Source: Cinclus cinclus | Lineage: Eukaryota; Chordata; Aves; Passeriformes; Cinclidae | DNA: 64,000 bases | Assembly (NCBI RefSeq): GCF_963662255.1 | Contig: NC_085052.1 | Span: 17,583,151 to 17,647,150 of the forward strand | Reading direction: 5' to 3' | In this document: one piece after another, positions 10,826 to 25,189 of the stretch | Numbering within the stretch: the first letter of the stretch is position 1 | How the letters are laid out: each line of letters starts with the position of its first letter | Program-made: the position numbers and the translations under genes | Notes under the pieces: model-generated | The model's database searches: none | Told to the model about the DNA's origin: nothing | Seen by the model: only the letters and a program-made list of their open reading frames with translations

Positions 10826-13800
10826 GATCCTCTTTATTCTATGATAAGTATATGATTGATTTCTGAAGTCAGTTAAATACCAGGTAATCAGAAAGATGGC
10901 AATATAATTCAGCAACAAAATTCATGGTCACACCTATATTTCAAGATAAGTAAATAATGATTTCAGCAACTTGGAAATTAATTTGAGGTTAAAATAAAAC
11001 AAGATATCTCATTTATTTCAAGAAATACATGTTTCGTGTTAGTGAGAAAACATGTAATTAACTTAAAGTTTTCACAAAGCAGGTCATTTGTCAAATGTGC
11101 AAAGGAAACTGGATAGTAATTTTCCCACGCATATTGAACAACAAAGTGTAAAATTTATTTTGACAGAAGAGTGGTATATTGGAATACTTTCCCTGGTTTC
11201 CTAAGTGTCTGTTAACCATGTCAGCAGCACTGCAGTTCATTAGCAGCATTTGCTAACAGATAAACTAAAGCAGTAATGTGATACTTGTAAGTAATTGTGT
11301 GTACATGAGTAAGTGAATAAAGCATCTTGTAAGGTATTGGTTAATTGATTTGCTTCCTGTAGTATCATTTTAATTAAGACTTGGAACAGAAGAGAGAGCA
11401 TGTGGTCAGGGAGGAAAGCTATCACCTTCCCTTATTTGTGCGAACAAATGTTTCAGTACACATCATTCCAGTACACTATGGGAAATAAAGATGAAAATAA
11501 ACAAGAAATGCTGAGTTACAAGCAGTAGAGGAGAAAGGCCTGGAGAATTAAGGTTGGTAATCTTGATCAGGCAAATGTGCTGGGGTGGTGAACAGATTAT
11601 GATTTCTCAAAACATTTTGGTGTGTGCCTTGGCTCCCTGGGAATGGGAGAAGGATGAACAAAATTGAGAGAAGGTAGCTGGGCACAAGAGAGCCTCAGAG
11701 CTACTGCTCCTGCTGCCACTGAGAGACAGCACAACAGGCTGGAAGTTGTGCACTCACCTGTTTGCTGTCCAGCACAGGTCGTGCCTGTCCATGCCAAGCA
11801 CCCTGTGCTCTCCCTGAGCTCAATGGCATTCCCCTGAATGGGGAACAGTGGGAAGCTCTTCAGCGTCAGGCTTTGGACACATGCCCCAGCATGTCATGCT
11901 GGACCTCAGTCCCTTCATAGCAGATGCCCAGAAAAAAAAAAAAAAAAGCTGCTGTGAATAGAGTTATTCAGAAGAGCAGACAGTTGTGGGCACAAGAAGT
12001 GAGCTAAGAGGTGCAGGCACAGCATGGCTTTCTAAAGAGATAACGACACAACATTGGCTTTAATTACAATGCAAGTGCCACAGCAACAGTGAGATATTTA
12101 AGTCAATTCCTTTTGTCAGCTGCATCAGTGCAGATCAAAACTAACTGCAGGAGTCACGCAGCTTGGTGTGGCCCTGGTTCACATGATAATAAACCAGGCA
12201 AAACCCCACTGGACTCAGTACAGCTGCATGGGTAATAAAAAAGTGCCTGTGGGTGGAGTTCTGGAAATCAGACACCAGTGATATAAATCCACTCTGATAG
12301 CACGAGGAAGAGGAGAGCCTGATTCAGCTCCTCCCAAACAGAAAGGATGGCAAATGTCAATAGTCAAAACATTTGCAATAGGAATTTTTCTTGGCTTCTC
12401 TCATGCCTGTAAATGAAAACTCAGATCGTTTTTGTCAGGAATATTTTTTCTGTTTCTTACAACTTCACTTAAATAAAAAAGTTTATTAAAATTCTTTGAA
12501 TCACCAATCAAATATGGGAAACCACAAGCAAGGAAGTACCTAACTAGCAGACCTGATACAGAAAGGATATTTATACTATACAAATAGGACCTATAGAGGC
12601 TTTAAACTTCTGAAAATTGCTCTCATTACACACAGGGAATATTACAATAGCCAGCCTAGGTGTGACATCTTCTCTGATAGCCTCTTTGCCACAGCAAACA
12701 TCTAGATGAAGCCTAAGAGCATTGCAAGCATGTGCCAATGCTCTCCTAAAAGACCCTAGTATCCTACAGTAAATTTCTGCTCAGTGTCACTAAGCCAAAA
12801 GTGTTGAATTTATTGTTTTCTGGTTTCTATTTTTCTTCCATTTTCTGAAGTGGTTAATCCCACAGATACTATATAGTTACATATAAAAAAAATCACAAAG
12901 ACCTTTGCCTTCCCTATCACTACATCAGTGAATTTGTACAAATTTTCATGCTAACACATCATGGAGGCAACTCACATAGTCCTAAGAAGGAACATTCACT
13001 CTGAACTGAGAGGGAAAATGAGACATGGAGTAGCCTAAGTGCTGCTGCAAAGGCCAGTGCAGGATCAGCAGAGCAAAGAATACAAAGTTTTCCAAGCTCA
13101 ACATGGGTGAGCTACCTAGTAGACCATCATTCTTCTCTACTACTGCCTCCAACAAAAATGCTGCTTTTGGAATGGTTAGGTGTTAAGTATTTCACCTTAT
13201 TGAATATATATGGTTTAAATTTTAGTATTTCTGGCTTTAATTCCTGAACAAACCTTGTACTTTTCACTGATGTCTGCACCAAAGGGACCCTCAGCAAAGT
13301 CAGTGACATTATACTGGGTTGGAACATTGTGTGAAGAAATAACAAGCCCAAATACATCATAAGCAAAGTGGCACAGTGCACACACTCTGTCTTCTGCATG
13401 CAGACAGAACCTGTGTCTCGTGTTTCCTGCCCCACGCCCCCTCTCTGCGTGTCAGAATCCACAGGCTGCTTGCAGGATGCAAGTGGGTTCATCCCTCACA
13501 CCACTGCTGATGGGGATCTGTCGTGATGCAGACAATCCACAAGACCTTTCCTTTACAGATCAGATGTTATCCAGCACTATCAGAAATCTTCCTCAGTCAA
13601 TGGGTAATTAAAATAATTACCTTTAAACATATTCTTCAATTACCACAGTGCTGAGGGAGGACTCGGAGGGCTGGGACCAGATGCAAACATATTCTGTTGT
13701 GATTAAAGTGACTGAAATGCTCCAATGAATATAAACCACTGACCATTCACCTGTTTTGGGAACAACCCCTGTATGTTTTAAGCTGCTTCATATTTAAGCT

Positions 13801-14835
13801 CATTAGAGTGACACCAGGGAGGCAACAGAAAGCTGTGCTGAGTGCCCAAGGGTTCCTGAAGAGATCCCTTCGAAGGAGCTGCTACCCTGACATGCATGCA
13901 AAACACAAAATAGCTACTTAGAAGAAAAGGCCACTGTGTGCTCCTCCCTGCCAAAGAGATGCAGTGCCCAAAGTAGAGCTGGAATGGCTCTCAGGTACCT
14001 CAGGAGTCCTGGTGTGAGGAGATGACTGGATATCTGTGGTATGGGACGGTGGACAGTGGTAGATTCACAGACATTTCTCTGGGGATGCCTGGGAAATTGT
14101 TTTTTCTTATAAGCAAACTGAGGAGAACTAAATAGGAGAGAGAACTAACTGATGTTGGGAAGGGGTAAAAAGTTATTGCAGAGGAAAAGGCAGAATATGT
14201 GGACTTATCCTTGTGTCAAATCACTGTTTTAGCAGTCAGAACAACAGAAAAAGCAGAGTAGTGTCAACAGTCATTATTTAATTTGGGAGTTTTACACTAT
14301 CTGATACTCTACTTGAGACACTAAGTCTTCAAGGCATATGGCTCTGGCAATGCCCTCTATAATTTTAAATATACCTTGCTTTTGAGCACATTATAATGCA
14401 GATCTAATTCATAACATTTTCCAAATAATGCTAATGAGACAATAACTCAAATCTACTTCCTATTACAGCATGATCTACACATACAAGATGGTGCAAACAG
14501 AGAATTATTCTCAAACCCAGGTGATGAAACATTAACATAACCAATAAATGTTTGATTCAGATCCATCACCTGCCTGGCTTTTCAAACAAGATGATAAAGC
14601 TGTGACTGGACCTTCTGCATGAGTCATAAATGCCTTCCTACCATGACTAAAGGAAAATTAAAAATAAATCTCATGTCACTGATTATTCAGTAGAAACCAT
14701 TCATTGACCTAAAAGCATGCAGTTTTTCAGGCATCCTTCTTGGGGAGGTGATTTTATTGATCAGAATCGGGCTGAGGCTTTGAGCATGTCAGGGAAAGGA
14801 GCAAAGGGTGGCTGGAGAGCAGCAAAGCTCATCTG

Positions 14836-14859
14836 CAGCAGCAGCAGCAGCAGCAGCAG
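14836..14859. repeat. (CAG)8 trinucleotide run
   Basis: Eight perfect CAG units followed by CAA, in intergenic DNA. The surrounding open frame reads the run as polyserine (AGC frame) but has no other coding feature, so this is a microsatellite. Confidence 0.9.
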
Positions 14860-17800
14860 CAAAGAGACCATACAAGGATCACAGGGAATCCAGAAGTGGT
14901 ACCTAGCCCCAAACCAAATAAGAGCTGTCGTTCTCTGCTCCCAAGCCTTCCTACTATTATCTATTATCTTCTCCTGCATGATTTGTCATAATTTCTGACT
15001 AGTCAGGCCAATTAATCATGCTTCAGAAAAAATGAGATTTCTCACAAGGAGATTATCTGTCTCTGACAAACGAGGGATAATTCAATTAGCTTCCTTTTCT
15101 AAACATTTAGTAACTGGTTTTGGTAAATTAGTTCTTTTTGTAATTTAGCTATAATTTAGGAAGATTTAATATGTCATTAGGCACACTGAATTTTGTGTTA
15201 ATATAACATTATGGCTGAGATTTTAATTGCCCCAGAGTCAGGAACCGTATACATAAATGGCTTGATTCCCTCATGGAAGCAGCTGATATGAAATACATAG
15301 AGCTCCACAGAAATTCTCCTTAAAATCCTTTCTTTTAGTTAAGAACATGCTTAAGGACTCTGGAGAATAGGAGGTTTTCTCTGACTTGGGTAAGAACTCC
15401 AAGAAAGAAGTGAAAAAGACAACTATTCACATCTTCATTTTCTGAATTTATATACAGTACAGAAAATTATGGATTTAACTTGGATTTAACCCTCTTCACA
15501 GTTCTTGAAGTTCCTGTTACCCATTCTGCAATTTGCTGGGAAAATCCCAGTATCTAAGAGTAGTACCCCACTGTGGCCTATCTGATGAGAATTTTTTCTG
15601 TTTCATTCTGGAAACAGGCCTTTTAGTCCTTTTGGACATTGCCAATTGATACTAATGTAATGACATTAAAAAAGTCAATGCAACAATGCAACTACATTCT
15701 GAGAGTAAGAAACAGCATCTTTCATGTTGGGGGAAAATCAAGAGAAAATCAAAGCAATTGAATTGTATTCCTGTTAAAAGGCCTAAGTGGAGAAGGAGAT
15801 TTTAAAGCAATGTTAATTGCTTTACCACAGTAGGGTCAGCCAGACTTTGCCTGAGCTGGAAGTGAAGAGTTAAAGCAGGCTGATCCCCACACACTGCTGG
15901 CTGCAGCCCAGCCACACACAGATCCAGAGCTTCCTGACTGCTCACTGGAACAGCTGAGCTCAGGGCACTTCCCAGTATACTGAGCAGCATCTGCCCATGG
16001 CACATCCTTTCAGAGCTCATGGTTGACTGTATGGATGCATTAAAAAGTGCTATGATTTGGAGAATATCTTCTTTCAGAAAATTTTGGAGCTCAGGCAACC
16101 TCCTCCCACCATTTGAACAGTTTTTTTCAATTTCTATCAGAATTTGATAAAAGAGCATAATTACTTTCCAGCATGCTTCATGAAGACAAGCAGCTAGAAA
16201 AAGAGGACACAAAACCCTGTTTCAAGTTTTTACCCAGACAGGGACCTTCTCTAGACTTCTCTTTGCAGGTTACCTGATGCTTACTAAGATCCACGGCCTT
16301 ATTTAGCAAACGTCAACCAAGCACATAACCAAATCTGTTGGAAAGCTGACATCATTAGTTCTGTTTCTTTCTCTCACAAGACAAATCTGCTTACACTGGA
16401 AACACACATCTCTCAGCAGAAGTAGCAGGAAAATGGCCACAACTGACACCAAGGCAGACCAGCCCATCAGACTGGCACATGCCAACTCTGTGGTAAACCA
16501 CACTGATGAAAACACTAAGGTGGTTATCACAGACCTTTTTATCACAGCCTTTCTGATTCTCAGCTGGAATGGCTGGTACCCATCTACAGCCAAGATGACC
16601 AAGAAAAGCCTCAAAGCAGCACAATCTGATTCTCTACCTGTCTTGAAAACACTCACTTCTGTCATGACAAGGGAGCTTCTACCTCTGTCAAAATGCCATA
16701 TGTTGTAACCACTCTGCCATCACACTTCCATTTAGAGAAAAATAAGAATTTTCCTCGATTTTATTTTAAGGTTAAGATACTGCAGGACTCATCAGATGTC
16801 TTGCTGTTCACTAGTTTAGAGCCCTAAATTCATATTTGAAATAAATTGTATAAAACTGAGGCTTTTTCATGAGTTATTTCATGTGATAATAGGAGGCATG
16901 ATTCTGCACTCAGCTGTACACCAGCAAAGACTGAGAGTAACATGATGGAATTACTGCAGGAAAGAGCACTACAAACAGGAGGAGACTTCAGTCCATGTAT
17001 TTTTTAATTTAAAATACTCCTATATTTAACCACAGTTCCAAACTCAATGCTTATTACTGTTAAGGGATTTCTTAGGCAAGGATTGAAGCTCAGCTGACCT
17101 CAGTGGGAATTTTGCCCAAGTAAACTTCCTATTGGAGTATGCAATACATTTGTATGCTCACAATCATAAGCATTAGCAGAGACCAGACCCACATCTGAGA
17201 ACTGTTTCATTAGCTCTCAAAGGTGACATTACCAACAGAAGTGAAGCTTTAAAAACTATTGGGACAGATTCCCTCTGTGCCTTTTTGGCCTGCATGGTGT
17301 CCATTAACACTCTGCAAACAGCTGAGATGAATCCACAGCCCTGGGCTGCAGGGTGCATTAAGCTCTTTTAATTTTCCTCCTCCACAATGCCATTGCAGGG
17401 CATAAAAGTGAGGGGTAGAAAGGTAAATGTCCTGGGGAAAACGTGTTCACAGCATGTGTGCAGCTGTGCCTTTAAAAACTGCTGGTATGAGACGTGTAGA
17501 AGGAAATGCTCAGTTCCATGGTGCTCCATGCAGAACAATGCTGACACGGTCAGAGATCACATTTACAGGCTGTCAGGCTCACAGACTTGGCATTAGCTCA
17601 GGATGAAGTACAGTATCGGGGAGAATCAAACTATTCTGCAGGAATGAATAATGGATGGGGTAAACTCCCTAATAGTGAAAAAAGAAAAAAACCCTCAGAG
17701 GAGACCTGCACAGTTTCTAGAGCTACAGTGAATGCTATCAGAAGGATACTGGGCAGAAAGTCAATTTATTTCTGATAAAAGTTGGTTCTCAGTTGCTTGA

Positions 17801-19068
17801 AGTTTTTATTAGTTTTCAATTAAGACAGCCAAGAAGCTCACAATGAAAATGGATTGGAGAACCTTAAGGAGGACTGCATTCTGTGCAAAAATGGAGCAAG
17901 ATTGTTTTAATGCAGGGGGAATGGAAAGTATTAAAGGAGACTGTAACAGATCTAAGACTTGAAAGATGAACTTTTTTTTTTCTGGAGTGGGGAGGAAGGG
18001 GGTTGGGGAAGCATGGTAATTGACTAACCCTGATAAGAGCAGAGTTCATCACCACTGTGAAGACACACATACACAGAGAAGCCAGAAAGAGGATCATGAA
18101 AGACCCAGAAATAAACTCTGACAAAACATCTGGAATCTGACAAGCAAAGGAAATCACCCAGACTTAACTGAAGCTTACAGAGTGCAGGCTGCTCTGATAC
18201 TGTGTCCACGATAGCAGGCAAATACACCCTAAGTAAAGAAATAAAGACAGGACCTGCTCATGGCATTCAGAATACAAAACAACAGTATGCGAGTTGGCAC
18301 ACAAACCATCCCCTGATCTTAAAACTATATTAGAGCCATAATTCTGGATGACATGGCAAGGAAGGCCTGGCAAGTTCAATGATGACAACACTAACACTGC
18401 TGCTTCTGGAGATGTCTGGACAGCACGGCTACAAAACATGATTTGGCTGCAGCTGTGGGCTGCTAAGTAATACTGTGTCTTCTAAGATTTAGTGAAGAAG
18501 GAAAATCTTATAGCTAATCTTAACATTATAAGGCTGGTCAAGACAGTACACTTATCAGAGAAGGAGTGACCAAAACAACTAAAAAAGTCTTTAGTGACAC
18601 TTTCAGGAAACTGTGATGCTCTCAAAGAGGGCTGTGCACTGCTGAAAAGACACAATTGCTCTAACACACAGGCTCCCAGGAAAGTTATTCTTGTAAAGAG
18701 AGGGCAAGCTTAGACACATTTGTCTGGGAAGGCAGGGAAGAAATATCAGTCCAGTTGTTGAACGTTTGTTCTGGCTGCTGAAAGGGACAAAACAGACAGT
18801 TCATGGAAAGCCAGGGTATCCCTGAAGACAAAAACTGATAAGAACAAAATCAAAGTACAAGTCAGGGCATTATAATTTTTAAATTCAAACTTCAAATCTG
18901 CTTTTGCATATCTTATTAATCCAGAGACTGTGCAGCATTTAAAAATGCAAGTATCATTGCTGGAAAGAACTACAGATACTAATAATTAGTGACACATTAC
19001 TCACATTTCATTGCAAAAGAGATGTGTGTATTAATCTAGTTATAATGACTAATATAACATAGGCCTCT

Positions 19069-19071
<3 letters not shown>

Positions 19072-19108
<37 letters not shown>

Positions 19109-19120
19109 CATACATACATA
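19072..19120. repeat. (AT)n plus (ACAT)n microsatellite
   Basis: About 33 bp of perfect AT dinucleotide followed by four ACAT-type units. Compound simple repeat in intergenic DNA; expected to vary in length. Confidence 0.95.
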
Positions 19121-22100
19121 GTATTTTCTGTGAGTCAGTGCTTTAAGTATGATTTTGATTTTGTTTACTTTCCTAAGTTCAGTGTCAGAGAAAGAAAGCA
19201 TATTTATTACAGGCTAACAGATCAAAAGAAGCAAAGAAAGTCTCTGGGTATTATCAGAAACCAGTGTTTTGACAGTAGGCATTTTCAATGGGTGAGTGGA
19301 ATGTTATGATCTCCAGCTTCACTCAAATTACTTCTTTTTAATGATAATACTTCCTTACTCTGAGGCTATGCCACAAACAATTATGGAACATTTTGGAGCC
19401 TGCATTGTGTGCTATTACTTTCAAAAGATAGTATCCTGCTTCCTTTCTTTCCCTATAATTTTTTTTTCTTCAGAGCAATGTTCAAATACACTCCTTTTTG
19501 GAAAATTATTTGCCTGTGCTGTGGGTCATATGGTCATTTAGCACTGTGATCATTCACTGTCTGGCTAGATTTTCAGAGTGTTGACTGCCTTTGCACTGAG
19601 GAGCCTGAATAACAGAAACAAATAAATAAATCAGACTTCAAGAGCAGAATCCCCAGTAGACATTTAACAAGATACTACAAGTTACAACATACCTTATGTG
19701 CCAGTCAAGCAGCATTTAGATGCTCTCACTCACCCATGTGATTTAACTTTAGAGGTTTTTTAGATTCAAGTACAGACTTCCCTTAAAGATCAGCATGATG
19801 TCTATTGTGAGTCCCAGAGAAGGAGGTGAGTTCTCCTTCCCATTTGTGCCTCTCCAGAGCCACTCAGGCACACTCAAACCCTGCAGCCTGGTGAAGTCAG
19901 TCTCAGGTGTGAGATACCCTTCAGCAGAAACTCCCCAGCTGGAAACCCTTGCACAATGTCTGATGTGGACAACATACATTTTGATAAAATTACAACTCCA
20001 AGAAACAGCACTGTTTTTCTTGCTATTATCCCACAAACCAGTGAAAAGCAACTCAGCCACTGCTTATTGGCACTCCTCATCAACAATCCCCATCAGAAAC
20101 TTCCACTGCTATTATTAATGACTTTTTACAGACTTTAACTCTCAGAAACAAAATAGTTTATGCATAGGCTCTCCACAAAGAAAAGTTTTGTTTTTTCAAA
20201 CTATGCAAATATTAGTATTCTCTTTAAAACAAACAAACCAACCAACCCAGCACAGGAGCTTTGCCAATATCTGATTTAACATCAACACAGTACATTTTGA
20301 ATACCTTCGTGGGCGACAAAAATAATTTTTCATTTTTCCAGGGTACAATCCCGAGTTCAAAGCTGTCTATCCCAAGCCATAGAGAATCATTCACACAGGT
20401 TTTCTGTCACTTAGAAAGTGCAGAGGAAAAACCCTCTTAGTGTTGTACAGAGGAATTTGATGGATGCTCGCTTGTAATTCTGCCCACGTCCCAGCTGCCC
20501 TGCACAGACTATTGTTCTACGTAGCCATGGAGCCAACAAATCAGACCAGACACAGTCAAAAGGGATCTGGCTGCTACTTCACCACATCAAAATCACAAGT
20601 TTTTAATGGGTTAGGACCTATCCTTTTCATCAGACAATACAAATAATTTTGAATTTGAAACAGGTATCTTCTTCCTATTTTAGGAGACAAACTTTGTCTA
20701 TTGCCTTCTCATGTAAAGAGAGGAATGCAGGAAAAAAAATCAGATTTTTTTAATAGGTAGTGCATATTTGAGAGCTTATCCAAAGCAACTTTTCAGGCAG
20801 AAGAAATACAAACTGATGTGGTGATATGGCATCCCTACATCTTTTCCATGTGGCCACAACAATGGACTATGGTGCCAGCACAGGTTGAAGCAAAGCACAG
20901 ACTGAATTCCATGAAACATGAGACTTGACAGATAAACCATATCCTGTGGTCTTTCCAGCTAAAAGTGACATTTTAATATTTTTGAAAAACAGAACTGGAG
21001 CAGCAATGGACTTTTTAATGGTTCCCAAATGACACTACCACCTACCTTTCTATGAGGCTGACACTGCTGTATACAACTACATGAAGCTGGAACTGTGTCT
21101 TTGTACACAACAATCACAGCAAGACTCTTCTACTCTTGCACACACCTAACTATGCAAGAAATACACATGACAGAGTCTCTAAACTCTCTTGCAAAACACC
21201 CACAGGTCTAATTTTCTTCTCAGGATTAGCAGTGCCCAGAAAACTCGAAGATCAAACTTGAAGCAAAAGCTAAGAAAAACATACTAAACCCCCTGTGCCT
21301 TTGTGCAGTCCCAAACATAATCATAAAAGTAATAACAAAAGCAAGTTTCCTGTACCAAAGCAAAATGTTCTCTTATTTGAAGAAAGATAAGATTAAAAAT
21401 GCATTATAGCACCAATAGTAAGGATTTCACTTCTCCATGAAAGTATGGCTGTACAACAGCCATAAAACCTCAGACCCTACCCAGATACATCAGTATCATT
21501 CATTCATAACCCTGAAAGAAAAAAGGAAAAGGGAATGGAAGAAGCAGGAAATGAAATCTGCAGTTAACAACATCACCCTATCTATCTAGATATTTTCCAA
21601 TCAGTCAGAAATAAATGGCCACAAGAAAAACATGATCAAAGCCCTAAGTGCTGTGTAAACATTGCATGATGTTCAGAGACCTAAAATGCATGATGCTTGC
21701 AATTTGGAAGCTCTTACATAGTGTTTTTTTCTGTTGACAAGCAGCTGGGTTCACAAAACAGTATTTTCCGCATGCTGATCCACCAAATAGCCATAGAAAA
21801 ATACCAGGGGCAGAACTATGCTGTTCAGAAGTTCTGGATTGCTACGGCTGAGAGGTAACTTGGCCTATTAAAGGAATGGGAAAGTTTGGATACAGATCCA
21901 AGCACCCTCCATGCTTGGCAACATCGAATCAGTTTGGATTTTATTCATCTCTCATCACTGAACATTCATTTTTAATCAGAATTCCTTGGGCCATGGGAGT
22001 TACCAGCTCTGGATTCTGAAAAAGATGTGCCTATAACTCATGTCTCTGATGGTAGGTTCCAGGCAGGAAGAGAACATGTTTGCACACTGCCTGCATGAGG

Positions 22101-23787
22101 TGTGGAAGGGTTATAAGCCCTGAAAGATGATGCCCAGGTGAAAGACGAAAAGTTCAGAGAGTTTATTTCTGCAGATGGGCAGCAAACTCCCATACATCAC
22201 TCAGAACGAGCATAGCTGTCCTTAATAGCATATCAGGTGTGAAAGCAGGAGCTCATCCCAGCCCATCAACACATGGTGAGAGCTGCAGCCTTGAGAAAAC
22301 CTTTTTTCCATGCTAGAGCCCAGGCAAAGCATCCCAGTTTGAGTAGCGGTGGTTGCCACCGTGTCCCTCTGCCACGTTGTAACCTACTGTAAGGACAAGC
22401 CACAATTCTGCTCACAGGAATCCTGCAGCTCATTCTGGAGACAGATTTGGGAATGGAAGTAAGACCTTTCAAAGAAAGAAGGTAGGTTAAGAACAGCCAG
22501 AGAGGGAGGACAGCAAAAGCCAAGAGGCCGTGGTTACCTCTCCTGACAGATGTGACTTTGCAGAGAGGCAGAGGGGATTTGCACAGCAGGTCTCACCCCA
22601 AGCGACTAAAACTGATGATTTCAATAACACTGCTCCAGGGAGAGAGAGGCTCCAGGCTCTGCAAACAGTCAGTCTGTGCTATGTCAGCTGCACTGGAGTG
22701 CTGATTAGGCACTTTTCTCCTCGGAGCAGATCCATTCAGCAGGAAACGGGGCCACATACGTGCTGCCAGAGCTGAGAAAGCCTTATCCTGCGGGTCAGAG
22801 GCTCCACTGGCGTGCGTCAGCACGCTTCCAGATCAGCAAGGGAGGTGCACTGTCTTACAGACAGGGCTGTGCACCCAGCCTGGGGGAGAAAAAGGGAATT
22901 GTACGGCATGTTCATTTGGCCTTTGGGATTTTTGGTGCATGGAGAAAGTGTGACGGTATCAGGTAAGAGACATCAAAGATCTTGAAAAAACATTTTACAA
23001 AAGCAGAAACATTTCAGCGGTAACAGATGGGTGGAAGGGATATAAGATTTTAACAGTGAAGAAAGGCAAATCATACAATTGCCACCTTTCCTGCTGGTTG
23101 CCCCAGATCCAATAGCAGACCATTCCAACAGAGGGACAAAGGAAGGTTGCATTTCACCCACCTTCAGCCCAGAGGTGGGAACCGATTTGTAAAGTCAGCC
23201 TAGACCACCTCTAAAAGTACCTTTGGAACTTTAGAATAAGTATACCTTTAAGAATGAGAATCACTTTTTATGTTTTTTATGTTGTTGAAGAACTTTCTAG
23301 ATGGAGCAGTAAAAGTGACTCTACACAAAAGACAGAGCCCACAACACGGAGGGAACTGTCAAAAGTACAGAGATTACAAGCTCAGAACAGAAAAAGTATG
23401 CTTTCACTAAACTGCCAAACATGAGAGATTTCAGAAGTCCAGATATGCCTTTCACTCTTCTGACTTCTATTATAGGCAAATACATTATATAATGCCCTCT
23501 CCCCAGTTAAAAGACCTAGTTCTGTCCCAAATCTTGTTGGGGTTCCTGATGCAATTAAAGGAGCTGTTGGTGCAAATGGGAATGAGGATTGTTGACAAAT
23601 AACAAACATTAATACTGATTCTCACAGTGCATCTTCAGCTCTGCAGGGCCCAAGCACTCACCTGAGACCTTAGGTCACCCTTATAGTCTTTACACCAGTA
23701 TTTTGTACACACCTTTAAAAGATTAGCAGACTGAAGGAATTTATGAGAGACATGGAGTGAGGCATGAATGACCCTAGCAGAATTATA

Positions 23788-24030
23788 TGAGAAGGTTTAA
23801 GATGTCCATCTAGCCTAATATCGTCTGTCAAGCAATGGCAAGGAGTAGATGCTTTGAAGGATATCCAAAATCAGCCATCCCTGGTTTCTTCTCTATTAGC
23901 AGTCCAAGGTCTTCCTGAAATGGAGTTTCCATCAGGACCATCAAAACTACATAGTTGCTGGTAGAATGTTTCTGGTGAATTTGTCTGTTTGTTTTTGAAT
24001 TAGCTTGTCTCTTTGATAGGATTTCCCTTT
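23788..24030 (+). repeat. Decayed ancient sauropsid interspersed repeat (CR1-like LINE?)
   Basis: The run gtccatctagcctaatatc, the following aatggcaaggagtagatgct and the later gtgaatttgtctgtttgtt match in order the widespread reptile/bird repeat containing CCATCTAGCCCAGTATCCTG, a CCAGATGCTT-like block and an AATTTATCTAGTTCTTTTTT-like block. Divergence is high. I recognise the pattern but cannot name the family with certainty; a repeat-library search would. Confidence 0.5.
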
Positions 24031-25189
24031 GCTGTGTTAAAGGAGTAGATCGGAATCTACAAATTTTAATTACCTCCCTAGGCATCGTAAATTAAAAAAA
24101 CTGCTTCTGGCTCCGCAAATCTGATGATTGTTCTGTGCATAATCCAGACCTGTCACTCTCTTGTGAGCAGCCTTTGCTATATGGACACAAAAGTTTCTCC
24201 CTGGAAGAAACAAATTGCAACAATTTAAAGGCAGTTTTCAGTTTTACAAGGATCAGGTTTTGCACCCGCTAAATTATCTGCCATGCTTAAAAGCAGACGT
24301 GTATTATCCTGTCTAAATGATTACTGGGAGAGGGGTGGAGCAGCTAAATCTGTACTAATTGCCCTATCCAGAGAAGCAGGAATGCCAATGTGTTTGTATC
24401 ATCCATACTTCATGCAACCTGAAGATATAACCCATCATACCTGCTGGCAGAAGTATTAAATCTATATCTGGGGAGGTCTGTAGGCTTTCAAGTGATAAAC
24501 ATTTCAAAAGGAGCACAGGGGAAAGGCAGGAATGAACTTCAAGGTGCCAACTTCCCTTGTCCATTCTGGCCTAGCACTACAGTACCATTTGTGAAGACAA
24601 GGACAGTAACCTTGGGGTGGTGCACCTTAAGCTACTGCATCAATTAATTCAGGATGGTTTTGGAGAGGCCGATTGCCAGTGGTCAGTAGGTGCTGTCACC
24701 TCAAACACCAGAGCACTATGAAATGTCCTGGCACAGGTGTCCTAAATGCCTACAGCATTCATCCCCATGCCTGCTGATGGGCTACTCCTACCTGCCAGAC
24801 CTCCTTGTCCCCAGGCTGACACCACCTGAACCCACAGAATGGGAGATAATGTTAACTAGAACTGCCAGAGAATGGTGGTCCTGTTCCAGTTATGAAACGG
24901 GATGAGTGGAACGGGCAGGAGGGCCTGCAAAATTGCCAACACATCCAGGAAACCCGAGAGGATGCCTAATACAGCCTTCCCCATCGCAGCAATGTGCCCC
25001 ACAGCCTCCATCTGCTCGTACAGAGGTTTTCTGTACTCAGGGAGGGAGGGAGTTTCTCGTTTTCCATCTACACGGATCCGTGTCCTTTGGGCAAGGGGTG
25101 TGGGTGTGTGTGCAGAGAGGACCCCGGAGGCAGCAGATGGAGCATGCCTGTCTAGCCCTAATGCCACCCTACAGGCATGGTGTGGGACA

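Larger units (their letters stand above)
10826..25100. other. Intergenic region between TMEM273 and VSTM4 (about 14 kb)
   Basis: No gene can be supported. All open frames are at most about 140 codons, carry no recognisable domain and lack coherent splice partners. Contents: an A-run at 11,932, a (CAG)8 run at 14,836, an AT microsatellite at 19,072, and a diverged ancient repeat at 23,788-24,030. In mammals FAM170B lies here; I found no long zinc-finger-type frame that would represent it. Regulatory elements may exist but cannot be called by eye. Confidence 0.6.

Noticed and set aside
14717..14998. 93-codon ORF with a polyserine run
   Set aside because: The serine run is only the (CAG)8 microsatellite read in the AGC frame; the flanks lack coding character.
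15802..16212. 136-codon minus-strand ORF in the intergenic region
   Set aside because: The longest frame in this interval outside simple repeats, but it shows no domain, signal peptide or splice partners I can recognise; the length is compatible with chance.
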